Program-made: the position numbers and the translations under genes
Assembly (NCBI RefSeq): GCF_050947335.1
Contig: NW_027473492.1
Span: 1 to 64,000 of the forward strand
Length of the DNA: 64,000 nucleotides
From: Megachile rotundata
Lineage: Eukaryota; Arthropoda; Insecta; Hymenoptera; Megachilidae
Reading direction: 5' to 3'
In this document: positions 42,716 to 57,899 of the stretch, piece by piece
Layout: every line of letters starts with the position of its first letter
Numbering within the stretch: the stretch's first letter is position 1
Notes under the pieces: generated by a model
What the model saw: the letters and a program-made list of their open reading frames with translations, nothing else
Told to the model about the DNA's origin: nothing
Database searches by the model: none

Positions 42716-43530
42716 GTTACTCTTATTGTTATCAATCTAACTCATATTATTTGCCATATTATGCTTATATGATCGATAGAACGACAATTACTATACTTAT
42801 TACTCTTATTATTATCAATCTAAACTCATATTATTAGCCATATTATGCTTATATGATCGATTGAACGACAATTACTATATTTGTTACTCTCATTATTGTC
42901 AATCTAACTCATATTATTAGCCCATATTATGCTTATATGATCGATAGAACGACAATTTACTATACTTATTACTCTTATTATTATCAATCTAACTCATATT
43001 ATTGGCCATATTATGTGGATATGAACGATAGGACGACAATTACAATACTTATTACTCTAATTACTATCAATCTAACTCATATCATTGGCCATATTATGTG
43101 GGTATGATCGATAGGACACGACAATGTACTATACGTATTACTCTTACTATTATTAATCTAACTCATATTATTTCCATATTTATGCAGATATGATCGATAG
43201 AACGACAATTACTATACTTGTTACTCTTATTATTATCAATCTAACTCATATTATATTGGCATATTATGCTTATATGATCGATAGAACGACAATTACTATA
43301 CCTAATTACTCTTATTATTATCAATCTAACTCATATTATTAGCCATATTATGCTTATATGATCGATTGAACGACAATTACTATATTTGTTACTCTCATTA
43401 TTGTCAATCTAACTCATATTATTAGCCATATTATGCTTATATGATCGATAGAACGACAATTACTATACCTATTACTCTTACTATTATCAATCTAACTCAT
43501 ATTATTAGCCATATTATGCTTATATTAATC
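41301..43530. other. Indel-rich stretch, probable low-quality consensus
   Basis: About two dozen private one-base insertions lie here, including ATAACGTATT (41,453), GATAGAAACGAC (41,688), CTTATTTATTATC (41,718), ACGACAAATTACATATAC (41,780), TTATTGACTC (41,880), ATTTTCC (41,912), GAAACGGACAATT (42,110), AGCCCATATT (42,167), CGATAGAAACGGC (42,194), TTATTAACTC (42,217), GGCCCATATT (42,253), AGGAAAGACAAG (42,281), CTAAACTC (42,323 and 42,822), CATTATTGC (42,345), AGCCCAT (42,921), AATTTAC (42,957), GGACACGACAATGTAC (43,117), ATATTTATGC (43,178), TATATTGGC (43,253), CCTAATTAC (43,303) and ATTAATCGAT (43,526). Most lengthen a two-base run to three or repeat a nearby base. Related blocks elsewhere do not carry them. 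Confidence 0.85.
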
Positions 43531-46500
43531 GATAGAACGACAATTACTATACTTATTACTCTTATTATTATCAATCTAACTCATATTATTAGCCATATTA
43601 TGCTTATATGATCGATAGAACGACAATTACTACACTTTTTACTCTTATTATTATCAATCTAACTCATATTATTAGCCATATTATGCTTATATGATCGATA
43701 GAACGACAATTACTATACTTATTACTCTTATTATTATCAATCTAACTCATATTATTAACCATATTATGCTTATATTATCGATAGAACGACAATTGCTATA
43801 CTTGTTACTCTTATTATTATCAATCTAACTCATATTATTAGCCATATTATGCTTATATGATCGATAGAACGAGAATTACTATACTTATTACTCTTATTAT
43901 TATCAATCTAACTCATATTATTAGCCATATTATGCTTATATGATCGATAGAACGACAATTACTATACTCATTAGTCTTATTATTATCAATCTTACTCATA
44001 ATATTAGCCATATTATGCTTATATGATCGATAGAACGGCAATTACTATACTTATTACTCTAATTATTATCAATCTAACTCATATTATTGGCCATATTATG
44101 TGGATATGATCGATAGGGAGACAATTACTATACGTATTACTCTTACTATTATTAATCTAACTCAAATTACTAGCCACATTATGCTTATATGATCGATTGA
44201 ACGACAATTACTATACTTATTACTCTTACTATTATCAATCTAACTCATATTATTAGCCACATTATGCTTATATGATCGATTGAACGACAATTACTGTACT
44301 TGTTACTCTTATTATTATCAATCCAACTCATATTATTAGCCATATTATGCGTATATGATCGATAGAAGGACAATTACTATACTTATTACTCTTATTATTA
44401 TCAATCTAACTCATATTATTAACCATATTATGCTTATATTATCGATAGAACGACAATTGCTATACTTGTTACTCTTATTATTATCAATCTAATTCATATT
44501 ATTAGCCATATTATGCTTATATGATCGATAGAACGACAATTACTATACTTATTACTCTTATTGTTATCAATCTAACTTATATTATTAGCCATATTATGAT
44601 TATATGACCGATTGAACGACAATTACTATACTTGTTACTCTCATTATTATCAATCTAACTCATATTATTAGCCATATTATGCTTATATGATCGATAGAAC
44701 GACAATTACTATACTTATTACTCTTATTATTATCAATCTAACTCATATTATTAGCCATATTATGCTTATATGATCGATAGAACGACAATTACTATACTTG
44801 TTACTCTTATTATTATCAATCTAACTCATATTATTGGCCATATTATGTGGATATGATCGATAGGACGACAATTGCTATACGTATTACTCTTACTATTATT
44901 AATCTAACTCATATTATTAGCCATATTATGCTTATATGGTCGATTGAACGACAATTACTATACTTATTACTCTTACTATCATCAATCTAACACATATTAT
45001 TAGCCATATTACGCTTATATTATCGATAGAAGGACAATTACTATAGTTGTTACTCTTATTATTATCAATCTAACTCATATTATTAGCCATATTATGCTTA
45101 TATGATCGATAGAACGACAATTACTATACTTATTACTCTTATTATTATCAATCTAACTCATATTATTGGCCATATTATGTGGATATGATCGATAGGACGA
45201 CAATTACTATACTTATTACTCTTATTATTATCAATCTAACTCATATTATTGGCCATATTATGTGGATATGATCGATAGGACGACAACTACTATACTTATT
45301 ACTCTTATTATTATCAATGTAACTCATATTATTTCCATATTATGCAGATATGATCGACAGAACGACCATTACTATACTTATTACTCTTACCATTATCAAT
45401 CTAACTCATATTATTAGCCATATTATGCTTATATGATCGATAGAACGACAATTACTATACTTATTACTCTTATTATTATCAATCTATCTTATATTATTAG
45501 CCATATTATGCTTATATTATCGATAGAACGACAATTACTATACTTGTTACTCTTATTATTATCAATCTTACTCATAATATTAGCCATATTATGCTTACAT
45601 GATCGATAGAACGGTAACTACTATACTTATTACTCTAATTATTATCAATCTAACTCATATTATTGGCCATATTATGTGGATATGATCGATAGGAAGACAA
45701 GTACTATACGTATTACTCTTACTATTATTAATCTAACTCATATTATTAGCCACATTATGCTTATATGATCGATTGAACGACAATTACTATACTTATTACT
45801 CTTACTGTTATCAATCTAACTCATATTATTAGCCATATTATGCTTATATGATCGATAGAAAGACAATTACTATACTTATTACTCTTATTATTATCAATCT
45901 AACTCATATTATTGGCCATATTATGTGGATATGATCGATAGGACGACAATTACTATACTTATTACTCTTATTATTATCAATCTAACTCATATTATTTCCA
46001 TATTATGCAGATATGATCGATAGAACGACAATTACTATACTCATTACTCTTACTGTTATCAATCTAACTCATATTATTAGCCATATTATGCTTATATTAT
46101 CGATAGAACGACAATTACTATACTTGTTACTCTTATTATTATCAATGTAACTCATATTATTAGCCATATTATGATTATATGACCGATTGAACGACAATTA
46201 CTATACTTGTTACTCTCATTGTTATCAATCTAACTCATATTATTAGCCATATTATGCCTATATTATTGAAAGAAGGACAATTACTATAGTTGTTACTCTT
46301 ATTATTATCAATCTAGCTCATATTATTAGCCATACTATGCTTATATGATCGATAGAAAGACAATTACTATACTTGTTACTCTTATTGTTATCAATCTAAC
46401 TCATATTATTTGCCATATTATGCTTATATGATCGATAGAACGACAATTACTATACTTATTACTCTTATTATTATCAATCTAACTCATATTATTAGCCATA

Positions 46501-47400
46501 TTATGCTTATATGATCGATTGAACGACAATTACTATATTTGTTACTCTCATTATTGTCAATCTAACTCATATTATTAGCCATATTATGCTTATATGATCG
46601 ATAGAACGACAATTACTATACTTATTACTCTTATTATTATCAATCTAACTCATATTATTGGCCATATTATGTGGATATGAACGATAGGACGACAATTACA
46701 ATACTTATTGCTCTAATTACTATCAATCTAACTCATATCATTGGCCATATTATGTGGATATGATCGATAGGACGACAATTACTATACGTATTACTCTTAC
46801 TATTATTAATCTAACTCATATTATTTCCATATTATGCAGATATGATCGATAGAACGACAATTACTATACTTGTTACTCTTATTATTATCAATCTAACTCA
46901 TATTATTTGGCATATTATGCTTATATGATCGATAGAACGACAATTACTATACCTATTACTCTTATTATTATCAATCTAACTCATATTATTAGCCATATTA
47001 TGCTTATATGATCGATTGAACGACAATTACTATATTTGTTACTCTCATTATTGTCAATCTAACTCATATTATTAGCCATATTATGCTTATATGATCGATA
47101 GAACGACAATTACTATACCTATTACTCTTACTATTATCAATCTAACTCATATTATTAGCCATATTATGCTTATATTATCGATAGAACGACAATTACTATA
47201 CTTATTACTCTTATTATTATCAATCTAACTCATATTATTAGCCATATTATGCTTATATGATCGATAGAACGACAATTACTACACTTTTTACTCTTATTAT
47301 TATCAATCTAACTCATATTATTAGCCATATTATGCTTATATGATCGATAGAACGACAATTACTATACTTATTACTCTTATTATTATCAATCTAACTCATA
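42800..47400 (+). repeat. Segmental block, partner of 51,010-55,610
   Basis: Matches at offset 8,211 bp (99 monomers minus 6 bases): CGAGAATT 43,871/52,082, CGGTAAC 45,613/53,824, TTATTGCTCTAATT 46,710/54,921 and TATTTG 47,034/55,245. Similarity ends near 47,400, where this copy has TTAACC followed by a TATGATCG monomer and the partner has TTAACC followed by TATTATCG. Shared rare words include GATCGACAGAACGACC (about 45,355 and 53,566). TCAATCTAGCTC near 46,315 and CTTACATGATCGATAG near 45,596 are private to this copy. Confidence 0.8.
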
Positions 47401-50400
47401 TTATTAACCATATTATGCTTATATGATCGATAGAACGACAATTACTATACCTATTACTCTTATTATTATCAATCTAACTCATATTATTAGCCATATTATG
47501 CTTATATGATCGATTGAACGACAATTACTATATTTGTTACTCTCATTATTGTCAATCTAACTCATATTATTAGCCATATTATGCTTATATGATCGATTGA
47601 ACGACAATTACTATACTTATTACACTCACTATTATCAATCTAACTCATATTATTAACCTTATTATGCAGATATGATCGATAGAGCTATAATTACTATACT
47701 TATTACTCTTATTATTATCAATCTCACTCATATTGTTAACCATATTATGCTTATATGATCGACAGAACGACAATTACTATACTTATAACACTCACTATTA
47801 TCAATCTAACTCATATTATTAGCCATATTATGCTTATATGATCGATAGAATGACAATTACTATACTTTTTACTCATATTATTATCAAACTGACTCATATT
47901 ATTAGCCATACTATGCTTATATGATCGATAGAACGCCAATTACTATACTCATTAGTCTTATTATTATCAATCTAACTAATATTATTAGCCATATTATGCT
48001 TATATGATCGATAGAACGACAATTACTATACTTTTTACTGTTATTAATATCAATCTAACTCATATTATTAGCCATATTATGCGTATATGATCGTTAGAAC
48101 GATAATTACTATATTTATTACTCTTATTATTATCAATCTAACTCATATTATTAGCCACATTATTCTTGTATGATCGGTAGAACGATAATTACAGTACTTA
48201 TTACTCTTACTATTATCAATCTAACTCATATTATTAACCATATTATGCTTATATGAGCAATAGAACTACAATTACTATACTTATTACACTCACTATTATC
48301 AATCTAACTCATATTATTAGCCATATAATGTTTATATGATCGATAGAACGACAATTACAATACTTATTACACTCACTATTATCAATCTAACTCATATTAT
48401 TAGCCATATTATGCTTATATGATCGATAGAACGACAATTACTATACTTTTTACTCTTATTAATATCAATCTAACTCATATTATTAGCCATATTATGCTTA
48501 TATGATCGGTAGAACAATAATTACTATACTTATTACTCTTATTATTATCAATCTAACTCATATTATTAGCCATATTATGCTTATATTATCCGTAGAACGA
48601 CAATTACTATACTTATTACTCATATTATTATCAAACTGACTCATATTATTAGCCATACTATGCTTATATGATCGATAGGACGACAATTACTATGCTCACT
48701 ACTCTTATTATTATCAATCTAACTCATATTATTAGCCATATTACGCTTATATGATCGATAGAACGACAATTACTGTACTTATTACTCTTATTATTATCAA
48801 TCTAACTCATATTATTGGCCATATTATGTGGATATGAACGATAGGACGACAATTACTATACGTATTACTCTTACTATTATTAATCTAACTCATATTATTA
48901 GCCATATCGTGCCTATATTATTGAAAGAAGGACAATTACTATAGTTGTTACTCTTATTATTATCAATGTAATTCATATTATTAGCCATATTATGCTTACA
49001 TGATCGATAGAAAGACAATTACTATACTTGTTACTCTTATTATTATCAATCTAACTCATATTATTTGCCATATTATGCTTATATGATCGATAGAACGACA
49101 ATTACTATACCTATTACTCTTATTATTATCAATCTAACTCATATTATTAGCCATATTATGCTTATATGATCGATAGAACGACAATTACTATACTTATTAC
49201 TCTTATTATTATCAATCTAACTCATATTATTGGCCATATTATGTGGATATGAACGATAGGACGACAATTACTATATGTATTACTCTTACTATTATTAATC
49301 TAACTCATATTATTAGCCATATTATGCTTATATGATCGATTGAACGACAATTACTATACTTATTACTCTTACTATTATCAATCTAACACATATTATTAGC
49401 CATATTATGCTTATATTATCGATAGAAGGACAATTACTATAGCTGTTACTCTTATTATTATCAATCTAACTCATATTATTAAACATATTAATCAGATATG
49501 ATCGGTAGAACGACAAACACTATGCCTAATACTCTTGCTATTATCAATCGAACTCATATTATTAGCCATATTATGCTAATATGATCGATTGAACGACAAT
49601 TACTATACTTGTTACGCTTATTATTATCAATCTAACTCATATTATTAGCCATATCGTGCCTATATTATTGAAAGAAGGACAATTACTATAGTTGTTACTC
49701 TTATTATTATCAATGTAATTCATATTATTAGCCATATTATGCTTACATGATCGATAGAAAGACAATTACTATACTTGATACTCTTATTATTATCAATCTA
49801 ACTCATATTATTTGCCATATTATGCTTATATGATCGATAGAACGACAATTACTATACCTATTACTCTTATTATTATCAATCTAACTCATATTATTGGCCA
49901 TATTATGTGGATATGATCGATAGGACGACAATTACTATACTTATTACTCTTATTATTATCAATCTAACTCATATTATTGGCCACATTATGTGGATATGAT
50001 CGATAGGACGACAATTACTATACTTATTACTCTTATTATTATCAATGTAACTCATATTATTTCCATATTATGCAGATATGATCGATAGAACGACCATTAC
50101 TATACTTATTACTCTTACCATTATCAATCTAACTCATATTATTAGCCATATTATGCTTATATGATCGATAGAACGACAATTACTATACTTATTACTCTTA
50201 TTATTATCAATCTATCTTATATTATTAGCCATATTATGCTTATATTATCGATAGAACGACAATTACTATACTTGTTACTCTTATTATTATCAATCTTACT
50301 CATAATATTAGCCATATTATGCTTATATGATCGATAGAACGGCAATTACTATACTTATTACTCTAATTATTATCAATCTAACTCATATTATTGGCCATAT

Positions 50401-53370
50401 TATGTGGATATGATCGATAGGAAGACAAGTACTATACGTATTACTCTTACTATTATTAATCTAACTCATATTATTAGCCACATTATGCTTATATGATCGA
50501 TTGAACGACAATTACTATACTTATTACTCTTACTGTTATCAATCTAACTCATATTATTAGCCATATTATGCTTATATGATCGATAGAAAGACAATTACTA
50601 TACTTATTACTCTTATTATTATCAATCTAACTCATATTATTGGCCATATTATGTGGATATGATCGATAGGACGACAATTACTATACTTATTACTCTTATT
50701 ATTATCAATCTAACTCATATTATTTCCATATTATGCAGATATGATCGATAGAACGACAATTACTATACTCATTACTCTTACTGTTATCAATCTAACTCAT
50801 ATTATTAGCCATATTATGCCTATATTATTGAAAGAAGGACAATTACTATAGTTGTTACTCTTATTATTATGAATCTAACTCATATTATTAGCCATACTAT
50901 GCTTATATGATCGATAGAAAGACAATTACTATACTTGTTACTCTTATTGTTATCAATCTAACTCATATTATTTGCCATATTATGCTTATATGATCGATAG
51001 AACGACAATTACTATACTTATTACTCTTATTATTATCAATCTAACTCATATTATTAGCCATATTATGCTTATATGATCGATTGAACGACAATTACTATAT
51101 TTGTTACTCTCATTATTGTCAATCTAACTCATATTATTAGCCATATTATGCTTATATGATCGATAGAACGACAATTACTATACTTATTACTCTTATTATT
51201 ATCAATCTAACTCATATTATTGGCCATATTATGTGGATATGAACGATAGGACGACAATTACAATACTTATTACTCTAATTACTATCAATCTAACTCATAT
51301 CATTGGCCATATTATGTGGATATGATCGATAGGACGACAATTACTATACGTATTACTCTTACTATTATTAATCTAACTCATATTATTTCCATATTATGCA
51401 GATATGATCGATAGAACGACAATTACTATACTTGTTACTCTTATTATTATCAATCTAACTCATATTATTTGGCATATTATGCTTATATGATCGATAGAAC
51501 GACAATTACTATACCTATTACTCTTATTATTATCAATCTAACTCATATTATTAGCCATATTATGCTTATATGATCGATTGAACGACAATTACTATATTTG
51601 TTACTCTCATTATTGTCAATCTAACTCATATTATTAGCCATATTATGCTTATATGATCGATAGAACGACAATTACTATACCTATTACTCTTACTATTATC
51701 AATCTAACTCATATTATTAGCCATATTATGCTTATATTATCGATAGAACGACAATTACTATACTTATTACTCTTATTATTATCAATCTAACTCATATTAT
51801 TAGCCATATTATGCTTATATGATCGATAGAACGACAATTACTACACTTTTTACTCTTATTATTATCAATCTAACTCATATTATTAGCCATATTATGCTTA
51901 TATGATCGATAGAACGACAATTACTATACTTATTACTCTTATTATTATCAATCTAACTCATATTATTAACCATATTATGCTTATATTATCGATAGAACGA
52001 CAATTGCTATACTTGTTACTCTTATTATTATCAATCTAACTCATATTATTAGCCATATTATGCTTATATGATCGATAGAACGAGAATTACTATACTTATT
52101 ACTCTTATTATTATCAATCTAACTCATATTATTAGCCATATTATGCTTATATGATCGATAGAACGACAATTACTATACTCATTAGTCTTATTATTATCAA
52201 TCTTACTCATAATATTAGCCATATTATGCTTATATGATCGATAGAACGGCAATTACTATACTTATTACTCTAATTATTATCAATCTAACTCATATTATTG
52301 GCCATATTATGTGGATATGATCGATAGGGAGACAATTACTATACGTATTACTCTTACTATTATTAATCTAACTCATATTACTAGCCACATTATGCTTATA
52401 TGATCGATTGAACGACAATTACTATACTTATTACTCTTACTATTATCAATCTAACTCATATTATTAGCCACATTATGCTTATATGATCGATTGAACGACA
52501 ATTACTGTACTTGTTACTCTTATTATTATCAATCCAACTCATATTATTAGCCATATTATGCGTATATGATCGATAGAAGGACAATTACTATACTTATTAC
52601 TCTTATTATTATCAATCTAACTCATATTATTAACCATATTATGCTTATATTATCGATAGAACGACAATTGCTATACTTGTTACTCTTATTATTATCAATC
52701 TAATTCATATTATTAGCCATATTATGCTTATATGATCGATAGAACGACAATTACTATACTTATTACTCTTATTGTTATCAATCTAACTTATATTATTAGC
52801 CATATTATGATTATATGACCGATTGAACGACAATTACTATACTTGTTACTCTCATTATTATCAATCTAACTCATATTATTAGCCATATTATGCTTATATG
52901 ATCGATAGAACGACAATTACTATACTTATTACTCTTATTATTATCAATCTAACTCATATTATTAGCCATATTATGCTTATATGATCGATAGAACGACAAT
53001 TACTATACTTGTTACTCTTATTATTATCAATCTAACTCATATTATTGGCCATATTATGTGGATATGATCGATAGGACGACAATTGCTATACGTATTACTC
53101 TTACTATTATTAATCTAACTCATATTATTAGCCATATTATGCTTATATGGTCGATTGAACGACAATTACTATACTTATTACTCTTACTATCATCAATCTA
53201 ACACATATTATTAGCCATATTACGCTTATATTATCGATAGAAGGACAATTACTATAGTTGTTACTCTTATTATTATCAATCTAACTCATATTATTAGCCA
53301 TATTATGCTTATATGATCGATAGAACGACAATTACTATACTTATTACTCTTATTATTATCAATCTAACTC
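47034..53370 (+). repeat. Dispersed third copy (C) of the 6,802-bp block
   Basis: It matches copy B at a constant offset of 31,433 bp: TATTTG 15601/47034, GAGCTATAATT 16249/47682, ACAGTACTT 16758/48191, AACACTATGCC 18083/49516. The match ends near 53,370, where copies A and B read CTCATATCATTGGCC but C reads CTCATATTATTGGCC and continues like 24,010 onward. C therefore lacks the 2,074-bp duplication junction. At least one shared difference separates C from A and B (CTTACTATTATC near 48,210 against CTTACTGTTATC), so C is the more distant copy. Confidence 0.85.
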
Positions 53371-55770
53371 ATATTATTGGCCATATTATGTGGATATGAT
53401 CGATAGGACGACAATTACTATACTTATTACTCTTATTATTATCAATCTAACTCATATTATTGGCCATATTATGTGGATATGATCGATAGGACGACAACTA
53501 CTATACTTATTACTCTTATTATTATCAATGTAACTCATATTATTTCCATATTATGCAGATATGATCGACAGAACGACCATTACTATACTTATTACTCTTA
53601 CCATTATCAATCTAACTCATATTATTAGCCATATTATGCTTATATGATCGATAGAACGACAATTACTATACTTATTACTCTTATTATTATCAATCTATCT
53701 TATATTATTAGCCATATTATGCTTATATTATCGATAGAACGACAATTACTATACTTGTTACTCTTATTATTATCAATCTTACTCATAATATTAGCCATAT
53801 TATGCTTATATGATCGATAGAACGGTAACTACTATACTTATTACTCTAATTATTATCAATCTAACTCATATTATTGGCCATATTATGTGGATATGATCGA
53901 TAGGAAGACAAGTACTATACGTATTACTCTTACTATTATTAATCTAACTCATATTATTAGCCACATTATGCTTATATGATCGATTGAACGACAATTACTA
54001 TACTTATTACTCTTACTGTTATCAATCTAACTCATATTATTAGCCATATTATGCTTATATGATCGATAGAAAGACAATTACTATACTTATTACTCTTATT
54101 ATTATCAATCTAACTCATATTATTGGCCATATTATGTGGATATGATCGATAGGACGACAATTACTATACTTATTACTCTTATTATTATCAATCTAACTCA
54201 TATTATTTCCATATTATGCAGATATGATCGATAGAACGACAATTACTATACTCATTACTCTTACTGTTATCAATCTAACTCATATTATTAGCCATATTAT
54301 GCTTATATTATCGATAGAACGACAATTACTATACTTGTTACTCTTATTATTATCAATGTAACTCATATTATTAGCCATATTATGATTATATGACCGATTG
54401 AACGACAATTACTATACTTGTTACTCTCATTGTTATCAATCTAACTCATATTATTAGCCATATTATGCCTATATTATTGAAAGAAGGACAATTACTATAG
54501 TTGTTACTCTTATTATTATCAATCTAACTCATATTATTAGCCATACTATGCTTATATGATCGATAGAAAGACAATTACTATACTTGTTACTCTTATTGTT
54601 ATCAATCTAACTCATATTATTTGCCATATTATGCTTATATGATCGATAGAACGACAATTACTATACTTATTACTCTTATTATTATCAATCTAACTCATAT
54701 TATTAGCCATATTATGCTTATATGATCGATTGAACGACAATTACTATATTTGTTACTCTCATTATTGTCAATCTAACTCATATTATTAGCCATATTATGC
54801 TTATATGATCGATAGAACGACAATTACTATACTTATTACTCTTATTATTATCAATCTAACTCATATTATTGGCCATATTATGTGGATATGAACGATAGGA
54901 CGACAATTACAATACTTATTGCTCTAATTACTATCAATCTAACTCATATCATTGGCCATATTATGTGGATATGATCGATAGGACGACAATTACTATACGT
55001 ATTACTCTTACTATTATTAATCTAACTCATATTATTTCCATATTATGCAGATATGATCGATAGAACGACAATTACTATACTTGTTACTCTTATTATTATC
55101 AATCTAACTCATATTATTTGGCATATTATGCTTATATGATCGATAGAACGACAATTACTATACCTATTACTCTTATTATTATCAATCTAACTCATATTAT
55201 TAGCCATATTATGCTTATATGATCGATTGAACGACAATTACTATATTTGTTACTCTCATTATTGTCAATCTAACTCATATTATTAGCCATATTATGCTTA
55301 TATGATCGATAGAACGACAATTACTATACCTATTACTCTTACTATTATCAATCTAACTCATATTATTAGCCATATTATGCTTATATTATCGATAGAACGA
55401 CAATTACTATACGTATTACTCTTATTATTATCAATCTAACTCATATTATTAGCCATATTATGCTTATATGATCGATAGAACGACAATTACTACACTTTTT
55501 ACTCTTATTATTATCAATCTAACTCATATTATTAGCCATATTATGCTTATATGATCGATAGAACGACAATTACTATACTTATTACTCTTATTATTATCAA
55601 TCTAACTCATATTATTAACCATATTATGCTTATATTATCGATAGAACGACAATTGCTATACTTGTTACTCTTATTATTATCAATCTAACTCATATTATTA
55701 GCCATATTATGCTTATATGATCGATAGAACGAGAATTACTATACTTATTACTCTTATTATTATCAATCTA
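53370..55770 (+). repeat. Right flank of block C, partner of 24,010-26,330
   Basis: Continues block C with the same monomer order as 24,010-26,330 at offset 29,359. The offset becomes 29,442 after the left copy's one-monomer loss near 24,930 (CGAGAATT 26,289/55,731). The offset 29,359 is exactly 31,433 minus 2,074, so 47,034-55,770 reads as the same block without the 2,074-bp duplication. Near 55,770 two monomers present at 8.3-8.5 kb (the CATTAGTC and CGGCAATT types) are missing. Confidence 0.8.
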
Positions 55771-56450
55771 ACTCATATTATTGGCCATATTATGTGGATA
55801 TGATCGATAGGGAGACAATTACTATACGTATTACTCTTACTATTATTAATCTAACTCGTATTACTAGCCACATTATGCTTATATGATCGATTGAACGACA
55901 ATTACTATACTTATTACTCTTATTATTATCAATCTAACTCATATTATTTGGCATATTATGCTTATATGATCGATAGAACGACAATTACTATACCTATTAC
56001 TCTTATTATTATCAATCTAACTCATATTATTAGCCATATTATGCTTATATGATCGATTGAACGACAATTACTATATTTGTTACTCTCATTATTGTCAATC
56101 TAACTCATATTATTAGCCATATTATGCTTATATGATCGATAGAACGACAATTACTATACCTATTACTCTTACTATTATCAATCTAACTCATATTATTAGC
56201 CATATTATGCTTATATTATCGATAGAACGACAATTACTATACTTATTACTCTTATTATTATCAATCTAACTCATATTATTAGCCATATTATGCTTATATG
56301 ATCGATAGAACGACAATTACTACACTTTTTACTCTTATTATTATCAATCTAACTCATATTATTAGCCATATTATGCTTATATGATCGATAGAACGACAAT
56401 TACTATACTTATTACTCTTATTATTATCAATCTAACTCATATTATTAACC
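54840..56450 (+). repeat. Segmental block, partner of 7,400-9,170
   Basis: Landmarks and offsets (47,442 then 47,276) are given with the partner. The rare CTCGTATTACTAGCC at about 55,851 is shared only with 8,575. Because two monomers are missing, the tandem step TTTGGC to TTTGGC is 830 bp here (55,117 and 55,947) and not 996 as at 7,675/8,671 and 36,621/37,617. Confidence 0.78.
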
Positions 56451-57899
56451 ATATTATGCTTATATTATCGATAGAACGACAATTGCTATACTTGTTACTC
56501 TTATTATTATCAATCTAACTCATATTATTAGCCATATTATGCTTATATGATCGATAGAACGAGAATTACTATACTTATTACTCTTATTATTATCAATCTA
56601 ACTCATATTATTAGCCATATTATGCTTATATGATCGATAGAACGACAATTACTATACTCATTAGTCTTATTATTATCAATCTTACTCATAATATTAGCCA
56701 TATTATGCTTATATGATCGATAGAACGGCAATTACTATACTTATTACTCTAATTATTATCAATCTAACTCATATTATTGGCCATATTATGTGGATATGAT
56801 CGATAGGGAGACAATTACTATACGTATTACTCTTACTATTATTAATCTAACTCATATTACTAGCCACATTATGCTTATATGATCGATTGAACGACAATTA
56901 CTATACTTATTACTCTTACTATTATCAATCTAACTCATATTATTAGCCACATTATGCTTATATGATCGATTGAACGACAATTACTGTACTTGTTACTCTT
57001 ATTATTATCAATCCAACTCATATTATTAGCCATATTATGCGTATATGATCGATAGAAGGACAATTACTATACTTATTACTCTTATTATTATCAATCTAAC
57101 TCATATTATTAACCATATTATGCTTATATTATCGATAGAACGACAATTGCTATACTTGTTACTCTTATTATTATCAATCTAATTCATATTATTAGCCATA
57201 TTATGCTTATATGATCGATAGAACGACAATTACTATACTTATTACTCTTATTGTTATCAATCTAACTTATATTATTAGCCATATTATGATTATATGACCG
57301 ATTGAACGACAATTACTATACTTGTTACTCTCATTATTATCAATCTAACTCATATTATTAGCCATATTATGCTTATATGATCGATAGAACGACAATTACT
57401 ATACTTATTACTCTTATTATTATCAATCTAACTCATATTATTAGCCATATTATGCTTATATGATCGATAGAACGACAATTACTATACTTGTTACTCTTAT
57501 TATTATCAATCTAACTCATATTATTGGCCATATTATGTGGATATGATCGATAGGACGACAATTGCTATACGTATTACTCTTACTATTATTAATCTAACTC
57601 ATATTATTAGCCATATTATGCTTATATGGTCGATTGAACGACAATTACTATACTTATTACTCTTACTATCATCAATCTAACACATATTATTAGCCATATT
57701 ACGCTTATATTATCGATAGAAGGACAATTACTATAGTTGTTACTCTTATTATTATCAATCTAACTCATATTATTAGCCATATTATGCTTATATGATCGAT
57801 AGAACGACAATTACTATACTTATTACTCTTATTATTATCAATCTAACTCATATTATTGGCCATATTATGTGGATATGATCGATAGGACGACAATTACTA

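Noticed and set aside
41301..43530. Locally divergent satellite subfamily
   Set aside because: The underlying monomer order and substitutions match other blocks. Only scattered one-base insertions differ, which is unlike a subfamily.
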